Source: Saccoglossus kowalevskii
Lineage: Eukaryota; Hemichordata; Enteropneusta; Harrimaniidae
Direction: 5' to 3'
NCBI RefSeq assembly: GCF_000003605.2
Contig: NW_003140811.1
Coordinates: 1,106,471 to 1,170,470 of the forward strand
Length of the DNA stretch: 64,000 nucleotides
The position numbers and the translations under genes are program-made. Below are positions 47,561 through 61,100 of this stretch, in pieces. How positions within the stretch are numbered: position 1 is the first letter of the stretch; each line of letters opens with the position of its first letter. The notes beneath the pieces are model-generated. The model saw only the letters and a list, made by a program, of their open reading frames with translations, had not been told where the DNA came from and did not search any database.

Positions 47561-50500
47561 CCGATGGATGTACTGTTAATTGTATTGTCAAAGAATTGTG
47601 CTTTAGAAATAACAGATAATCGTCGAGAGGGCGTCTCCGGAAATAAATTGTTCTCTGATGGTGTTGTACATTTATTATGTAGATTGATACTATTTGTTTT
47701 AGTTCTTTTCTGGTACTACTTCTTATGTATTACATTTATGAGAAAATGAAGTGGTGTGGTGTGCAAATAGGGATTGTGTTATATACAAGTGCATGCCCAC
47801 TGTGTGCTTTACATACCCCTAGACTATCTTCATAAACAGTAGCACCGTACAAGACAAGTTACATTGTCATAGGTCACTTTGATAGTTCGTTGAACCCATG
47901 GAACACTGTTACTCAATCGATATGCAGATAAAATGTCTATTTGATTTCGGGCTTGATGGAGCCGTCCCCAAAACAATTCAAAGATGCGTTTTTCTGGTAA
48001 AAAAGTGAGAGTTGTCAAAGAACACTCGTGCAGCAAGATCTTCAGATAACATATGCGTTTGAGTGTATAGAGAAAATGTGGAAGAAAGGTTTGAAGATGG
48101 TGTATTACACGTCAGCTATTACTATCATACTTCCATGGATACATCTAAATCGTGTCTGCCACTATAGTTATATTAGTGTCTAACACAAGTAGTCATCACA
48201 ATTACAAGTCAGCTTCATAATTTGATACTTTGTAATGTGTGCTATACGTATTATGCAACCGATCACACGTTGTTTTCAGGAACCATTATCTGTTTAATTT
48301 ATTGAAGTACTAAAGATGCCTCACTAATTCGTTACCCATTAAATGTTATGAGTTTCTGTAATTATTGCATTCTGACCGTATTCAGTAGTTACACTAATGA
48401 CAATTGGTCGTCAGTAAACTCCCATGTCGTGATTGTACTCCCGTAAATCACATTAAATAAACATCCATTCCTGCTATTAGCTAAATTGTTTCAGAGAGGC
48501 TGCTTTATATTATCCACGCATTTTGTCAGCTCTTCGGATGATTTATAGAAACAGATCTGTCAGGTCTTGAAACAGTGCACACATTTCTTGTTCAATTCAG
48601 CAGGATTTGTTTAAGACGCAAAACCCGTAAGCCTCTAATGACAATGTTTGTAATTATATTACCAATATTTCCCCGGAACCGTAATATAGTGATGACTCCA
48701 AAAATAACTATATCTCTTAATCGCGATAATGTAAAGTAATTGAAGTCGATGATTATGATTCGATTTATTATTGAAATATCTTGAATGTGCGCTCTTAGGT
48801 TACAATCACTGGGTTATATTTTCGCCTTAAAAGTTGTGAAATCGATACTAGGATTAACAGGTTATCGGATTTGTGACCTCACAATTTCAGAGTTATTAAA
48901 AGTATTGCAGTAGATTTGAAAATGACTAAACTCGTTTAATAAATTGTTAAGATCACCCATTCGAGACCATTTATATAGTATATCTTATCTTAGACGAAAT
49001 ATAACTAAATTATTGTATTAGTTTATTTATCTTAATATAAAAAAGGCGTTCTAATTCAAGACAAACATACTTAAACTATGATATCGTAGTGTAACTTATG
49101 ATTATGATGAAAAACGGTTGCAAAAACAGGACGATGGGCACTATGCCAATTTGATTTATAATAAAGTTGAAAACTATAAGTATGTAGTAACTTCAGAATC
49201 AATCAATGTTTTCCTGTTATTGGCAAGTCTTAGTATACCATTACGTCGAAATGCAACATTTTAAAGCAATATACATTTTAATTAACAAATATTGTGTCTT
49301 CAAGAAATGTATCAACCACGTCGATTGGGTGTTTTTAAAACCGTGTGTTGCTTGGCAGACAACTGATTGCACAATATTCATTAAAATACATTCGTATTCA
49401 ATGTTTTTCCTTGTGACACGCTGATTGGCTAGCTTGTAAATCAAGTAGAATAACAGTACTGCATACATTGACAAAATTTAAATGCCAAATTTTAGCTTTG
49501 ACACCCAGTTAGTGCTGTGCCGATCTCAGTATAAATATTCAAACTTGTTGACATTGTGACATTTTTTAAACATATTGTTTTTAAACATATTTAACCTTTT
49601 TAGGTATTTTAAGAATTTCAGAATATTTCTAAAAACACGATAAGATAGCCATGAATTGAGATCTCATGTTTTGACAATAAGAAATATTTCTGGTAATTGA
49701 ACATTTATTAAATTATTGGACAGGACAATATTATAGTAATCTATAAGAATATTCCCCTCTCACTATGATAACCAATCATGACTGTGTTTACTAAGTTATA
49801 CCGGTGGTGGCGTTATGCACAGCATTTGCTGATAATTTGAAAACAACAAGATTCCATACAACAGTGCGCCTGGGGCGGCTCTGCATAAAACAGATACCAC
49901 TCCGCGCCCATGAATACATTTTAACGCCGTGTAGTAAAAAGGTGATTACCTAAAACGTTTCAAGTAATCTTCATGTAATTACATTTCCCGGGGTAATGTA
50001 ATAATACGCACTCTGAAGTCGCAATAACGACGTCTGTATGCAGTTCTCTGGAAGCTATATTACGCATATTTTACTTCACACATTTCTCTGAGTTCATCAC
50101 AGACGGACCCTCCCCAGCGAACGGAATAACAACCGTAATAGACCTTTTGTAGTTTATTTATTTGTATGGTAAGATTGATTATGTAATTAGAAAGTTAATC
50201 GTGCCATAGTACGTTAACCTCATACTAGGCTCTAACGATTCGATTGCTTTCGAATAATGCTGTGTTCGTGTCTAAGTACAAGGGAAATGGAACTACGACG
50301 GAATATTTCAGACCAATAGAATGCTTCACTGTATAATGTCATCATACCTTATTCAGTAGTCCGTGTTAACCTGGGAAAACACACATGTACTTAAAATGTG
50401 TCATCAAAACCATATTTGACTAGAAGGCACTACGCCCTATAATATACGTTTATCATACTCACTTAAGCTCTAATTTCGTTTGAGAGGGATGATCAAATTC

Positions 50501-51440
50501 AAGTCTTGAATAGATTTATTCACCATAGGAAGCGGCCCTATCAGACAATCTTATCAATATTTATTAATGAATTTGACATTGCACCAGGGGCAACCTCTTC
50601 TGAAAAAAAATTATGAAAATGTGTTCATACTAGTTCAAATTATAATTGAAAATTATTCTTAAACAAGTTGTATCCATGGCAGCCCTATTTAAATCGCCGT
50701 ATCAAAGGTGTGAATTCATTCTTACTTTTGTCTGTTATAAGTAAATAATCATTCCCAAAATTGATGTGACCATGGCAACGTCTGTGCCGAAATCTAATCG
50801 ATTGCTTCAAGTCATCATGGTACGCCGAATAATAATTTCATGAGAATTCAATAACCGTTTGAGTTATGGATAGGAAAAGCATTTCAGTTGTTTCCATGGT
50901 ACCCACACCCATAACTGTAACAAAATGTTAAATGCTTGTATTAGCGGCAACCCTCCTAGAAATATTATGAGAACCAACCAACACACAAATACTAACGAAA
51001 ATATAACTTCATTTGTGAAATTACAAATGCATTTTGTAATTTTGAATCCTACGCACTCAGGGATCCTATCAACAACTCTGCGTGAATGTGGTTGAGAGAA
51101 AAAATCTATATGCTTTTTTCTTCAAAATATATATTATTATATTACATTTTTTTTATAAATTCCATAAGGTTGTACTATGCGTAAATACCGTACACATGTG
51201 TACGAGTCACTGACTTTCTGGTTTTGGTTTATTTATGTATATTCAAACTATACACATTATATAGTGAGTGTAACGACATGATATAAGTAAATCAAATAGT
51301 AATAATCTGTATGTGTATTGGAAACAAACCAAGTTTAAATATTAAACCAAAATATTAAACCTAATATATTTTTTCTCCTTTTTATCATATGATGTATAAA
51401 ATATGTAAGATAAATATGTAATTCTATATGTATATACTCA

Positions 51441-51487
51441 GGATTTGAACTCAGTTCCCCTGTAAATACTTGCCCATGTACGCTACA
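51441..51487 (-). mobile_element. Possible tRNA-derived SINE promoter remnant
   Basis: On the minus strand TGTAGCGTACATGG (51474-51487) resembles an A box. AGTTCAAATCC (51441-51451) matches 10-11 positions of the B box GGTTCRANNCC, with suitable spacing. The clover-leaf stems do not pair, so it is not a tRNA gene. No SINE body or tail was established. Confidence 0.25.
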
Positions 51488-54400
51488 ACACACGCCACAG
51501 TAATCGTCTCCCTCCAAAAAACGACTCAAAATATCACGTGGAATGAATGCGGACCCAAAATGACTACGTATACATGGACATACGTTAAACGAATGTCTGA
51601 CGTCGAATAAAATAATATACATATAAAGATATTGGTTTTCGTGGTCAGTACGACTCTTACAATTGCAACTGGGAAACCGCAGCAACATAAACACCAAAAA
51701 CCGCAAAGTGCATCGCCTCTGTAAATAGAGCTGCACCTTATATATAATATCCTTTATTTATTTATATCATATGCTGTGAAACCCATGACACTCGACTCGA
51801 TCCCCGGTGCTGCCATACTAAATACACGAATCAGACTGGGCCGGGCGTTTGGTGATAATAAATAACATTCTTAATGGTCGCGAGGCTCTCGGCAGATGTT
51901 GTTTCAAATTACAATATGGTTCAGTACCGATAATGAAATAATGCGAGCTTTCGGTTTGAATTATACGTACAGTTTTGACAAGGTGGAATACACTAATCCG
52001 GGTAATTTCATTTTTGTCAATATCAGGAGAAAGAACGTCATTGCTATCTGACACATAGTATAGATAATGGTCTTGATTAATTATAATAACATATAAATAT
52101 AATTAAAAATGCAGTCCCTTGTTTCTGCTACTTTATATATTCTAGAATGACGACCGGCTTATACGGATGAGAAAAAAAAATCGCTTACTCCCTAAGCAAA
52201 CGTCATCGATATAATCGTTAGCTAAACTGTCCACTGTTATGTGTTTTCGCAAATACCGATGCATGGCACGTTTATTTTACGAGTAATTCCAACACTATGG
52301 CGTTAATGTACGTAAAGAATTATGCTAAATTGTAACTACATTGCATGGAATTTCAGGCACTAACGCTAATGCACTGGCGTTAGTTAATAGAGTGCTCTAT
52401 GGTGATGTATGGCATCTGTATATACGTTAATTGCGTCGCTCTCGTCTGTGATATCGTTAATGTATTGACTGTGCATACTGTGCATACAAGTTAGGACTAT
52501 CTCCTCAATTGTGAGTTTGTCCTTTCGAGCTTAATATGGTATAGTGCTAGGATCTAATTAGTTGTCTATGCGAACTCATAAGTTCAACTTGTATGCAACT
52601 TATTAAAATATAGGGTTTTGATTATATATAGAATTTTAATATTTATGACAACCCTTTCTTCGAATATTTAGATCATCCAGTAATGTAATATAGAGAATTT
52701 TATTTTTGATAAAGGTTATTGGTTTGTAAGCCGAAATATTGTAATTATGCCACCAATTGTTCTGGCCGTTGGTTTATTTTTTGTAAATTCACACATTTGT
52801 CTGCATGCTAATTGTAAACTGGCCAACCTGTATTTATATGCAGAGTGTAATTTCTACATTCTTATGTTAAGTGTAATTGCTAAAAATATTATAGTGGCAT
52901 ATTTTAATCGGCGTTGTCTTAGCTACATAACTGTAGCATATTGTGTAAACCAGCATTGTAAATCAAACATTGCACCCTTGCTAAGAATGAGCAGCTGAAG
53001 TCAAACGTCTAGAGTTGACGAGGAGATATACTTCGTTCTCAATTATTGAGAAAGATGGCCATCTAAGGGGTTCGCACCCGAAACATCAACCACATCAGGT
53101 AGAGCCTCTGAGTTATTGGATTACATATAAAGGTTTCTGAAAAAATGGGTATTATAAAGGTCATACTTATGTCAAATGTCATGTTTTAAATTACTTATGA
53201 GCAAATGACCAAGCATAAAATACAGTTTTTGTGTTAATGTAAATTAGCATACGTTCAGCGCTGTACACTGACAAGCTAGTGATTGCCAAGTCTTTCAATT
53301 TTATAATTTTTGTCGTGGTATAAGTCGTTATTTGCATCTTGTTGTCATGCGTTTACAACTGTAAATTTCATAGTTTGTGACGTCCTCGTGTCGTTTATTC
53401 AATATGCTGATACGATTATCTATACCTGTCATTAAGTTAAAGTTGTTTAATAAATTACTCATGAAAATATTTCTTATAACTAAACACTATGTTGTCAGAG
53501 GCAGGAACAACAAAATATATATTATAGGGCAAAATGGGGATCTTTGTTACCGACGTTAGTCGTTTGTTGACGCGTGCCTCTGACAATGTATTCTGTTCTA
53601 CCTCCTCATTTCAGCACATTGCCTAGCCTGCCATAGTCTCCATCTGTGTCCTTATTTCTATATTTTGAATTGTAACTCAAGTTAATTTATTGAGCTTCTC
53701 CAAACATGATATAATCTTTCGAAGCGTGTCATGTCAAAGTATTCCCAGATCACAAGTAATAACATGACCAACAAGGACATATTTGAATAACAAAGCAGAG
53801 TAATCAAGGGTAGTTGGATTATGATGGAAAAATACTATGATGTAGTAATAATAACCTTACTATTATACATCTTTCCCTCCCAAGGATACATCATGGGAAT
53901 GCCGAAATACAAAAAGTTTAGAACAGATTTAGCGGACTTCAAATTATGAGGAATCCGGAAAACCCTCGGGGCAGCCATGATTGTTTTTATTATTAAAGGA
54001 CGCTTACGCGCGTAATAGTTCCATATTTGGAATTTGCGTTTCCTAATATGGTAGAATGAAAATACCCAGTGCAATACCGCAAAATTACGTCACGCAGTAA
54101 CTTATGGCTTTACGGTGACAGAAGTATAATACTATTTTTATTTGTAAAACGGAATGGAGCTAACTAGTTATTAAAATAAGAAGTCTTTCAGATATATCTT
54201 CTTATTATGAAGTTTATTGATATTATCAGCCACTTTGTTTGCAATAAGCAGTTGCTTAAATTGACGATGCTCATTTGTAAAAGGCTCTGGGTGAAATGAT
54301 AGTAACAATACTAATAATTTTGTATTTCGCTGTTTTGAAATTAATTTCTGATAATCCAAATACACAATCTCTAAAGTGTGACACTTTGGAAGAGCACATA

Positions 54401-54635
54401 GTTCGCCTGAGATGAAGATTCTTTCATAAAATAATAACACACGGTTAAAATAAAACACGATCTTGAATCAGTTTGAATATGTAGATTTGGCACCAGCTGA
54501 GGCAGATGGTATGTTCGTGACATCGTTTACTCCGAACAGAGTAGTTATCTCTCCCATCATGATAACCTCACTACATCCACGACTAGACAGATTTCCGATG
54601 TCAGGTATGGTGTCATTACACCTGTAAGGCCTAGT

Positions 54636-54700
54636 CAGTGGCGGCGGCACCGGGGGGGGGGGGGGCAGAGAGGGCGGAGGGCGTTGCCCCTCAAACCAAG
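54636..54700 (+). mobile_element. Possible hAT-type transposon end with a G14 tract
   Basis: CAGTGGCGGCGGCACC followed by 14 G (54652-54665), then a G-rich stretch and TTGCCCCTC. CAGTGGCGG is a common start of hAT inverted terminal repeats. No matching CCGCCACTG end was found nearby, so this is at best a single end. Confidence 0.25.
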
Positions 54701-57700
54701 TTGAAACACATCGTGTCAGCAATATCTGCCCTTGAACATGTAGGAAATGGCGTTTCAGACAGTCTAGATTTCAGATCTCACCCTCTCATGCAAAATTCCA
54801 TGCTGCCGCCTCGGATTGTATTCTAAGCAATTATGTATCCCATGTCGATGAACATTCATTCCAGAACTGAGCGTATAACCAGTTTCACCAAATATAGTTC
54901 TCACACAAAATAATTGCTACTTACATCGTTTGGTGTAAATAGGACAACTGCAACTCAGAAATTGGACCAATTCCAAATTGTTGTCTTGACAATGCATCAA
55001 AATGGCAGCTCGTTGGTGGCAGTCTACTTTTGACATAATTTAACATCAATGGTTGTAATCACTGGTATCAGTAATATGCAACAGCTACGTCACATGGATG
55101 CAAATGAACCAATACGTACAAATAAAATCAAATAACTTTTTGGAATGGGTCCCTTATTCACATACACCGTTTGTCATTCTGAGTTATAAATGAAATTTCC
55201 ACATACTATTACAACATCGAATATGTCGAATACATATCAATAATATATCAAATTTTTAAAATGTTCAGATGAAAAATGATTGATCTAGCAAAAGTAATTA
55301 ATAACATGACAGTATCATCGTGAATGATCAGCTTTGGTTAATATACCATTGAACCCACGTCGCTATAAAGATGTCAGCTGTTGCTAGGGGACACGCTCAC
55401 CAACAAACTGAACACAAGATGAATGTCTTTTCATAGTATGAACTGTCTTGTACAAAAACGTTGGAAAATATCTGATAATGAACTGCTGCTTAAAATGTAT
55501 TCAGTATAGAGAAATATTGTTCACCCAAAATGCTGCTGCTCTTAGTGTTCCCACCTCTTTCCTGTTATTAATATTGATTATCTGGTAGAATACATTTATG
55601 CACGAAGAGATATACATTTTGCTCATATATGCTATGTGTACATTAAAGATAGTGGTCGTTGCACCGCGCATGTGCGGTAATGGGAATATCAAGTATGAGT
55701 TTTGACCTGGGCATGACGTGCACCAATTACCGCCGGTGATTCCTTCGATACCTTTCAATGACCTAAAAAAATACCTAACCAAAGCTTGGTAACGTATCAA
55801 TTTGTACTCGTTGATCTGTGCAACAGTCAAAGTCGCCATCATTGTTCATATGAGACCCACATCTCGCGCATGCGTGACGTCACGAAGACAAATAACAAAT
55901 AACAGATAAAAAATATGATGTCTTATAATGTTCTTAATAGACAATACATTTTTATATGATGCATGTAATTCAGCGACAACACTGTATTTTCTTTGTTCCA
56001 TGGAATAACCAATGTAAAATCCTTATGCATACAAATGTATGTAGACAAGCGACTTGATAGCAAAAGATCTCCGCCGACCTATAAAAACATATCAAGTATC
56101 AACTAAATCGGCTACTAGTTTTCACGATGAAGTCTAAGATACATAAATGACAAAAATATGCGCTAAAAATAGAGAATTACCTCATTAAATATGACAGCGG
56201 TCCACCTATTAAGTGTCAAAGCAATCGAGCTGGCATTTTTTAAGAAAAAAAATGAAAATATATTTTTGTATTAGCTGTTTTACAAGAACAAGTAAAAATG
56301 TTTACCGCAAGGGGGATTTCTGATAGTATTTACTTTTATGAAAATATTAATGGTAATACGATACCCTGAATAAAACCTTAAATTTGCATGTTTTGGGAGA
56401 AAAACAATCTAATCCACAACATAAACACAGTTTCACAGGCTAATACAAATACGTTGAATATTACCAATTTTCCATATTTGTTCGCTTAAGTACAAACCTT
56501 TGAAAAATAAGAACACACTCACCCATTAATTACAGTTTATATGGTTAATAGAACTTTGAGGTTTTCTAATAGATGAAATATCGTGTGCCATAGCAGATAT
56601 ATTGTTTCTTGTTTTGTGGAGAGTCAGACTTGATCATTGTCACTGTACGGCGGCAAGATATACGTCGACATGCGTACTTTTTTATATGATATCTTCAAGT
56701 CGAGAATTCACACAGCTGACTAATGACGTTGGTTTGCGTATGCCAATATTATTATTATCTTACAAAAAATGATTTTATGTCATAACATGGTAGGTACAAA
56801 TGAGTGCCGTATTCTCAACCAAACGTCATGCACGTTATTATTTCACAAAGAATTATCACCCTAATAAATCGGTGATCAAAGTGTCGACGCGCCAACTGTC
56901 GGCAATGTCATGAAGTTAATCAATGATATAAAGCCCCATAGATTATAAAAACACCAAGCATAACAAAACAACAAGTTTATTGCATGATAACCAATTAATC
57001 AAAGAAAATGTTATTCATGATACACATTCATCAACCTACGCAAGCGCTCGTCCGACGACACTGCATGATCTATCAACAGGTGTTTCCGTGATATCCACTT
57101 CATTCTGAACACACTATCCCCAACGGTACACCGACACGTGTACCATAGAATACCAAGATGCAAATCCATCATTTTAATATCCCACTGGCTTATTGACACG
57201 TGCATACACAATAAATTGTCTCACTGAGCTGGTTCAGCACAACAAAATGCGATGTCTGTGTCTTTTTCGTTTTATTCGTTTTATTTCCAAATATGGTCTT
57301 ACGCCTTCTCGCATTTCTGTAACAACAAAAACAGATCTTATTATCAAGTTACCTCAATAGATCTACACTAACAAAATCAGTCATATTTGTTATAAACAGC
57401 GTGTTTATATACTATTTACGGCAGTTCATCCCTCGATTCGAAGTTTTCTAAATACAAAAGTAGAAATAACATACCCACCATAGATTTATGAGCAAAGCCA
57501 TGTTACTTTAAATCACTTCAAGAAATATAAAGCGGTATATATGTAAAAGAAATATCAATGTTTCAGATTATATTCTACGATAAGATTCGATGTGTACCAT
57601 TTGAATATATTCGGCGATAGAATTAATATTTGGGTGATTTTTGAATTACATTTTTGACTTTTGACTGTTATTGACAATAAAATCAATTGCACTCAGCGAA

Positions 57701-57870
57701 ACGATGTTATGTAACGATGTGAAACGATAGAACAGGGAACGCATTGACTTGGGGGAGAATAAGATATATACACAGCACATATAACATCGAGGCGAGTACT
57801 ATAGTGTATGTCGCACACCATTACAACGATCAAATTGCTCCTAACATGCTGATGCATTGACCATGACGTC

Positions 57871-57872
<2 letters not shown>

Positions 57873-57952
<80 letters not shown>
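57873..57952. repeat. (TA)n microsatellite, 40 units
   Basis: Eighty uninterrupted bases of alternating T and A. Confidence 0.97.
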
Positions 57953-57954
<2 letters not shown>

Positions 57955-58118
57955 TCAAGCACCTATTACACGATTTTTTGAAATTATAGAGGTTTAAATT
58001 CATTACGATTCATCAAATTATACAAAATTATTTGCATATATACGAATATTATGGTATGTTAATATATAGATTTGCATACATTGGATTTTTATTTATTTTA
58101 TGATATGTCTATAAACAA

Positions 58119-58153
58119 ATATATATATATATATATCATCATTATCATCATCA
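58119..58153. repeat. Short (AT)n followed by (TCA)n
   Basis: Nine AT units (58119-58136) then TCATCATTATCATCATCAT. Read on the minus strand this could be the simple-sequence tail of a small element ending here. Confidence 0.8.
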
Positions 58154-61100
58154 TGAGCCACTCGTTCTCCCAGAAAACACCTGCTCATTATCTCTTGAAA
58201 AAAGTGACTAGCAGCAACACGACTCGACTCCGGGGTGCCGGTATAGCATACTTCAGGGTTAGAAATATTTCTTAATAACATATTTATTAAAATAATAAAA
58301 AGTTTTAACAGTTTTGCAGTTTTAACTTCGACACAAAAAACAAGTCATAGGTTATACATACTGGTATATTCATGAACTATATGTGTGATTTCGGTGTGTA
58401 TTCTTGCACATCACTTGGTATAGATTGGACAATTAAACACGTAAAGATTTAAGCTTATAAGGTGCAAATTAAAGGCACACTGTGAGATCGGTTGAAATGC
58501 CATATTTTTGCCTGGGGCGTGAGCATTGTCGATTTGAATATTGTATCCGATGTCTAGCCTAGACGAATTGGTCCTGCTATTCATGATTAGTAACCAACTA
58601 TATACTCCAATAATTGGGTAATTTGGATGAAATCACCTGCACCCGACTGTGGATCCTGCACAGAATATCACAGCTCGTTGCACGAGTAGTTTCCTCCCCA
58701 GCGTATTACGAGCCATGTAATTTAACGCAAAGCAGATCTTTTCATCTCACCTCGTCGCTTGATAAATTGCCGTTGTCATTATATGGTAGAATTGATCTCC
58801 GTGCGCGTCATTTAACCATCGATCATCGTCAAATACGAATTAGATAAATAAATGTCGTCCGAGAACAGCGTAACCACTCTCTAGTTTTCCAAGTCTTTGT
58901 GCTGTTTTCGCTTTATTCGGGACACTTATCGAAATCTTTCACCGGAATTTATTGGCGAACAGAGAGCTGTGTTACGAAATAAATAAAAACAGATCGTCGG
59001 AGTTTCAATCTATCATACATTTTATTGGTTTGTGTTCATGTCGAGCGATTTACCTTGCAAGAGTTTTAGTCCTGTACATAATAGCTAACCCATTATTATC
59101 ACTTAGTGATGTTACTAATGATTGCGGCCCAACGTGACCCGGTGAGAACAGTTAATCGATCAATCAACGAAGAACAACAAATGTTACAATGCAGCTCGCG
59201 GATTGTGATATGTTGCAAAGTTTGTAGTCAAGTCAGCAGAATGTCAGAGATTTATGTATTCGCATCACGCTCGACTCGGGAAAAAAAACCTGTGTTTGAT
59301 CTGTACCCCGGCCTCGCTGCGTGTTTTAAAAATGCAAAGACTACGTGTCATGAATGTAGCAGCAAGTTGGTCCCTTGCTTCTGTGAAAATTCACATGTTT
59401 ACTGATGTGATTGATACTGTTTGAATTTCCCTTTTCCAGTAGGGCGCGTACTTCTAACAGTCTAGGCATGAGTCTGCACAATGAAGTGACAGCTGTAAGC
59501 GATCTTCTAGTTTGAAGTGGAGTGAATGTCCATGTTGAGGCGACGCCGACGTTCCTGGGAAGCTGTAATAGTTGTCAATTAAACAGTATTGCTCTTTTTT
59601 TCTCGCCGCACAAAGGTGTGGTTATACATTAGACGACTGTCACAATGATGCTACTCGCAGGTGTCTGTTTTTTTCATTCGATTGTAGTCTATTCCGATCA
59701 CTCTACTCAGCCACCTGCACAGGCAGATAGATCAATCGACCCTCGGTGGAAACCGGCATCCGCCGCAATTGCTCATTTCTCGGGATGTTGAGTTCAAAAA
59801 GCTTGAGTTGTTAATGGAAATGTTACAAAAATGTTGATGGAATCCACTCAGTTCTCGGTAATACAATCATTGAAAAAAAAACAGTTACCATTCTACACCA
59901 CGCCGAATAAAATATATCCGCCTATTTCATGTTATGCGGATTACAGAAATTACTGAAAAAATAAAAGTTAGGCGCATAGCAGGGAGAGTTAAATCAATGC
60001 GATTTTCAGAAATCGTCTATAGCCGTTATCAAGCTGTATGAGCGTATGTAAATACGTTCACGTTACATTGTATAATATTCATTGAAAACAGTGTTGTATT
60101 CTTTTTCAAAGCGTGTAGTTGAAGGCTATATCCAAAATACTTTTAATATGAGGTGCGGGCCATTCAAGTTAGTGTTTGTGAAAGACAGTGCAGATTGGAA
60201 TTTTATGTATATGCAGCCTTAACATTGTGAGTTGATTTCAGCTTCATGATATGATATAAGCTGAATCACACTAATTTGTCGGACGAGGTAACAAATGTAG
60301 GATTCCCGAATATTGATCCGTCGTCTACAATTGTAAATTATCCTGGTTATTCGCTTAGTGATACGGGTTCTCCATTGGATATACGCTGTGAACATATAAC
60401 AGTGTATGACAAGATCGGTGGCAAAGAACGAAATAGTATTGTCGAGTTTTTTGCCATGATTAACTTTACACGTGTTGTTCGATCGACGCAGTAGAACAGC
60501 GGCACAGCGTCGATCGATCGATGGATTTACTGTCCTGTCGATCTTAATAAACTCCATCGGGGTACGTTGGGTCGCCGTGATTAACAGCTTCAATAATATG
60601 TTACTGTGACATGCTGCTTTGACAAATATCTGAAAAGTATTTTAGGACAAGAATATAACCTGAAATAACCCTGCAATGCTGTAATTCTACTAGTTGATGT
60701 ACGTGCAGTGTGTAACCTTGGATCCGATCTCGAAAGTACAGAAACTGATGAAATATGTTTAAATGTATAGTAATTAATGATTAACTCGTACTCAATGATG
60801 CTGGGTGGATCCAGCAGTGATGTTTCTTCATTGCAGCTTGACCCTCGCTCCCGTCTTTACCAAACAACGTTCAATCACTGTGATTAGCATAGACGGCAAC
60901 GTTAACTATAAACGATTGCATGTCCTCGTCTAACCGTAGATTTTAAATTAAACGATGCAAATGCGATGAGTCCGTGGAGACTGTGATTCTGTATTGACGT
61001 CAACCAGTGTCCCAGTGATTTGGGCTGCAGGGCTGTGGGTTCATTGCCGAGATCTCGTTTAAAAAAAAAATCGATGTCCGACTTTTTAGACAAGTATCAC

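Larger units (their letters stand above)
47561..57872. other. Intergenic DNA with few weak repeat signals
   Basis: Holds a tRNA-like promoter pair (51441-51487), a possible hAT-type end (54636-54700) and a retroelement-tail-like string near 53030-53090. An ATG-started 83-codon frame at 52747-52998 is hydrophobic and Cys-containing without a known family. No gene is supported. Confidence 0.4.

Noticed and set aside
51335-51736. 133-codon minus-strand frame
   Set aside because: Starts with GTG rather than ATG, overlaps the tRNA-like boxes, and has no known domain.
54468-54722. Minus-strand proline-rich frame
   Set aside because: Produced by the G14 tract and G-rich flank read backwards.
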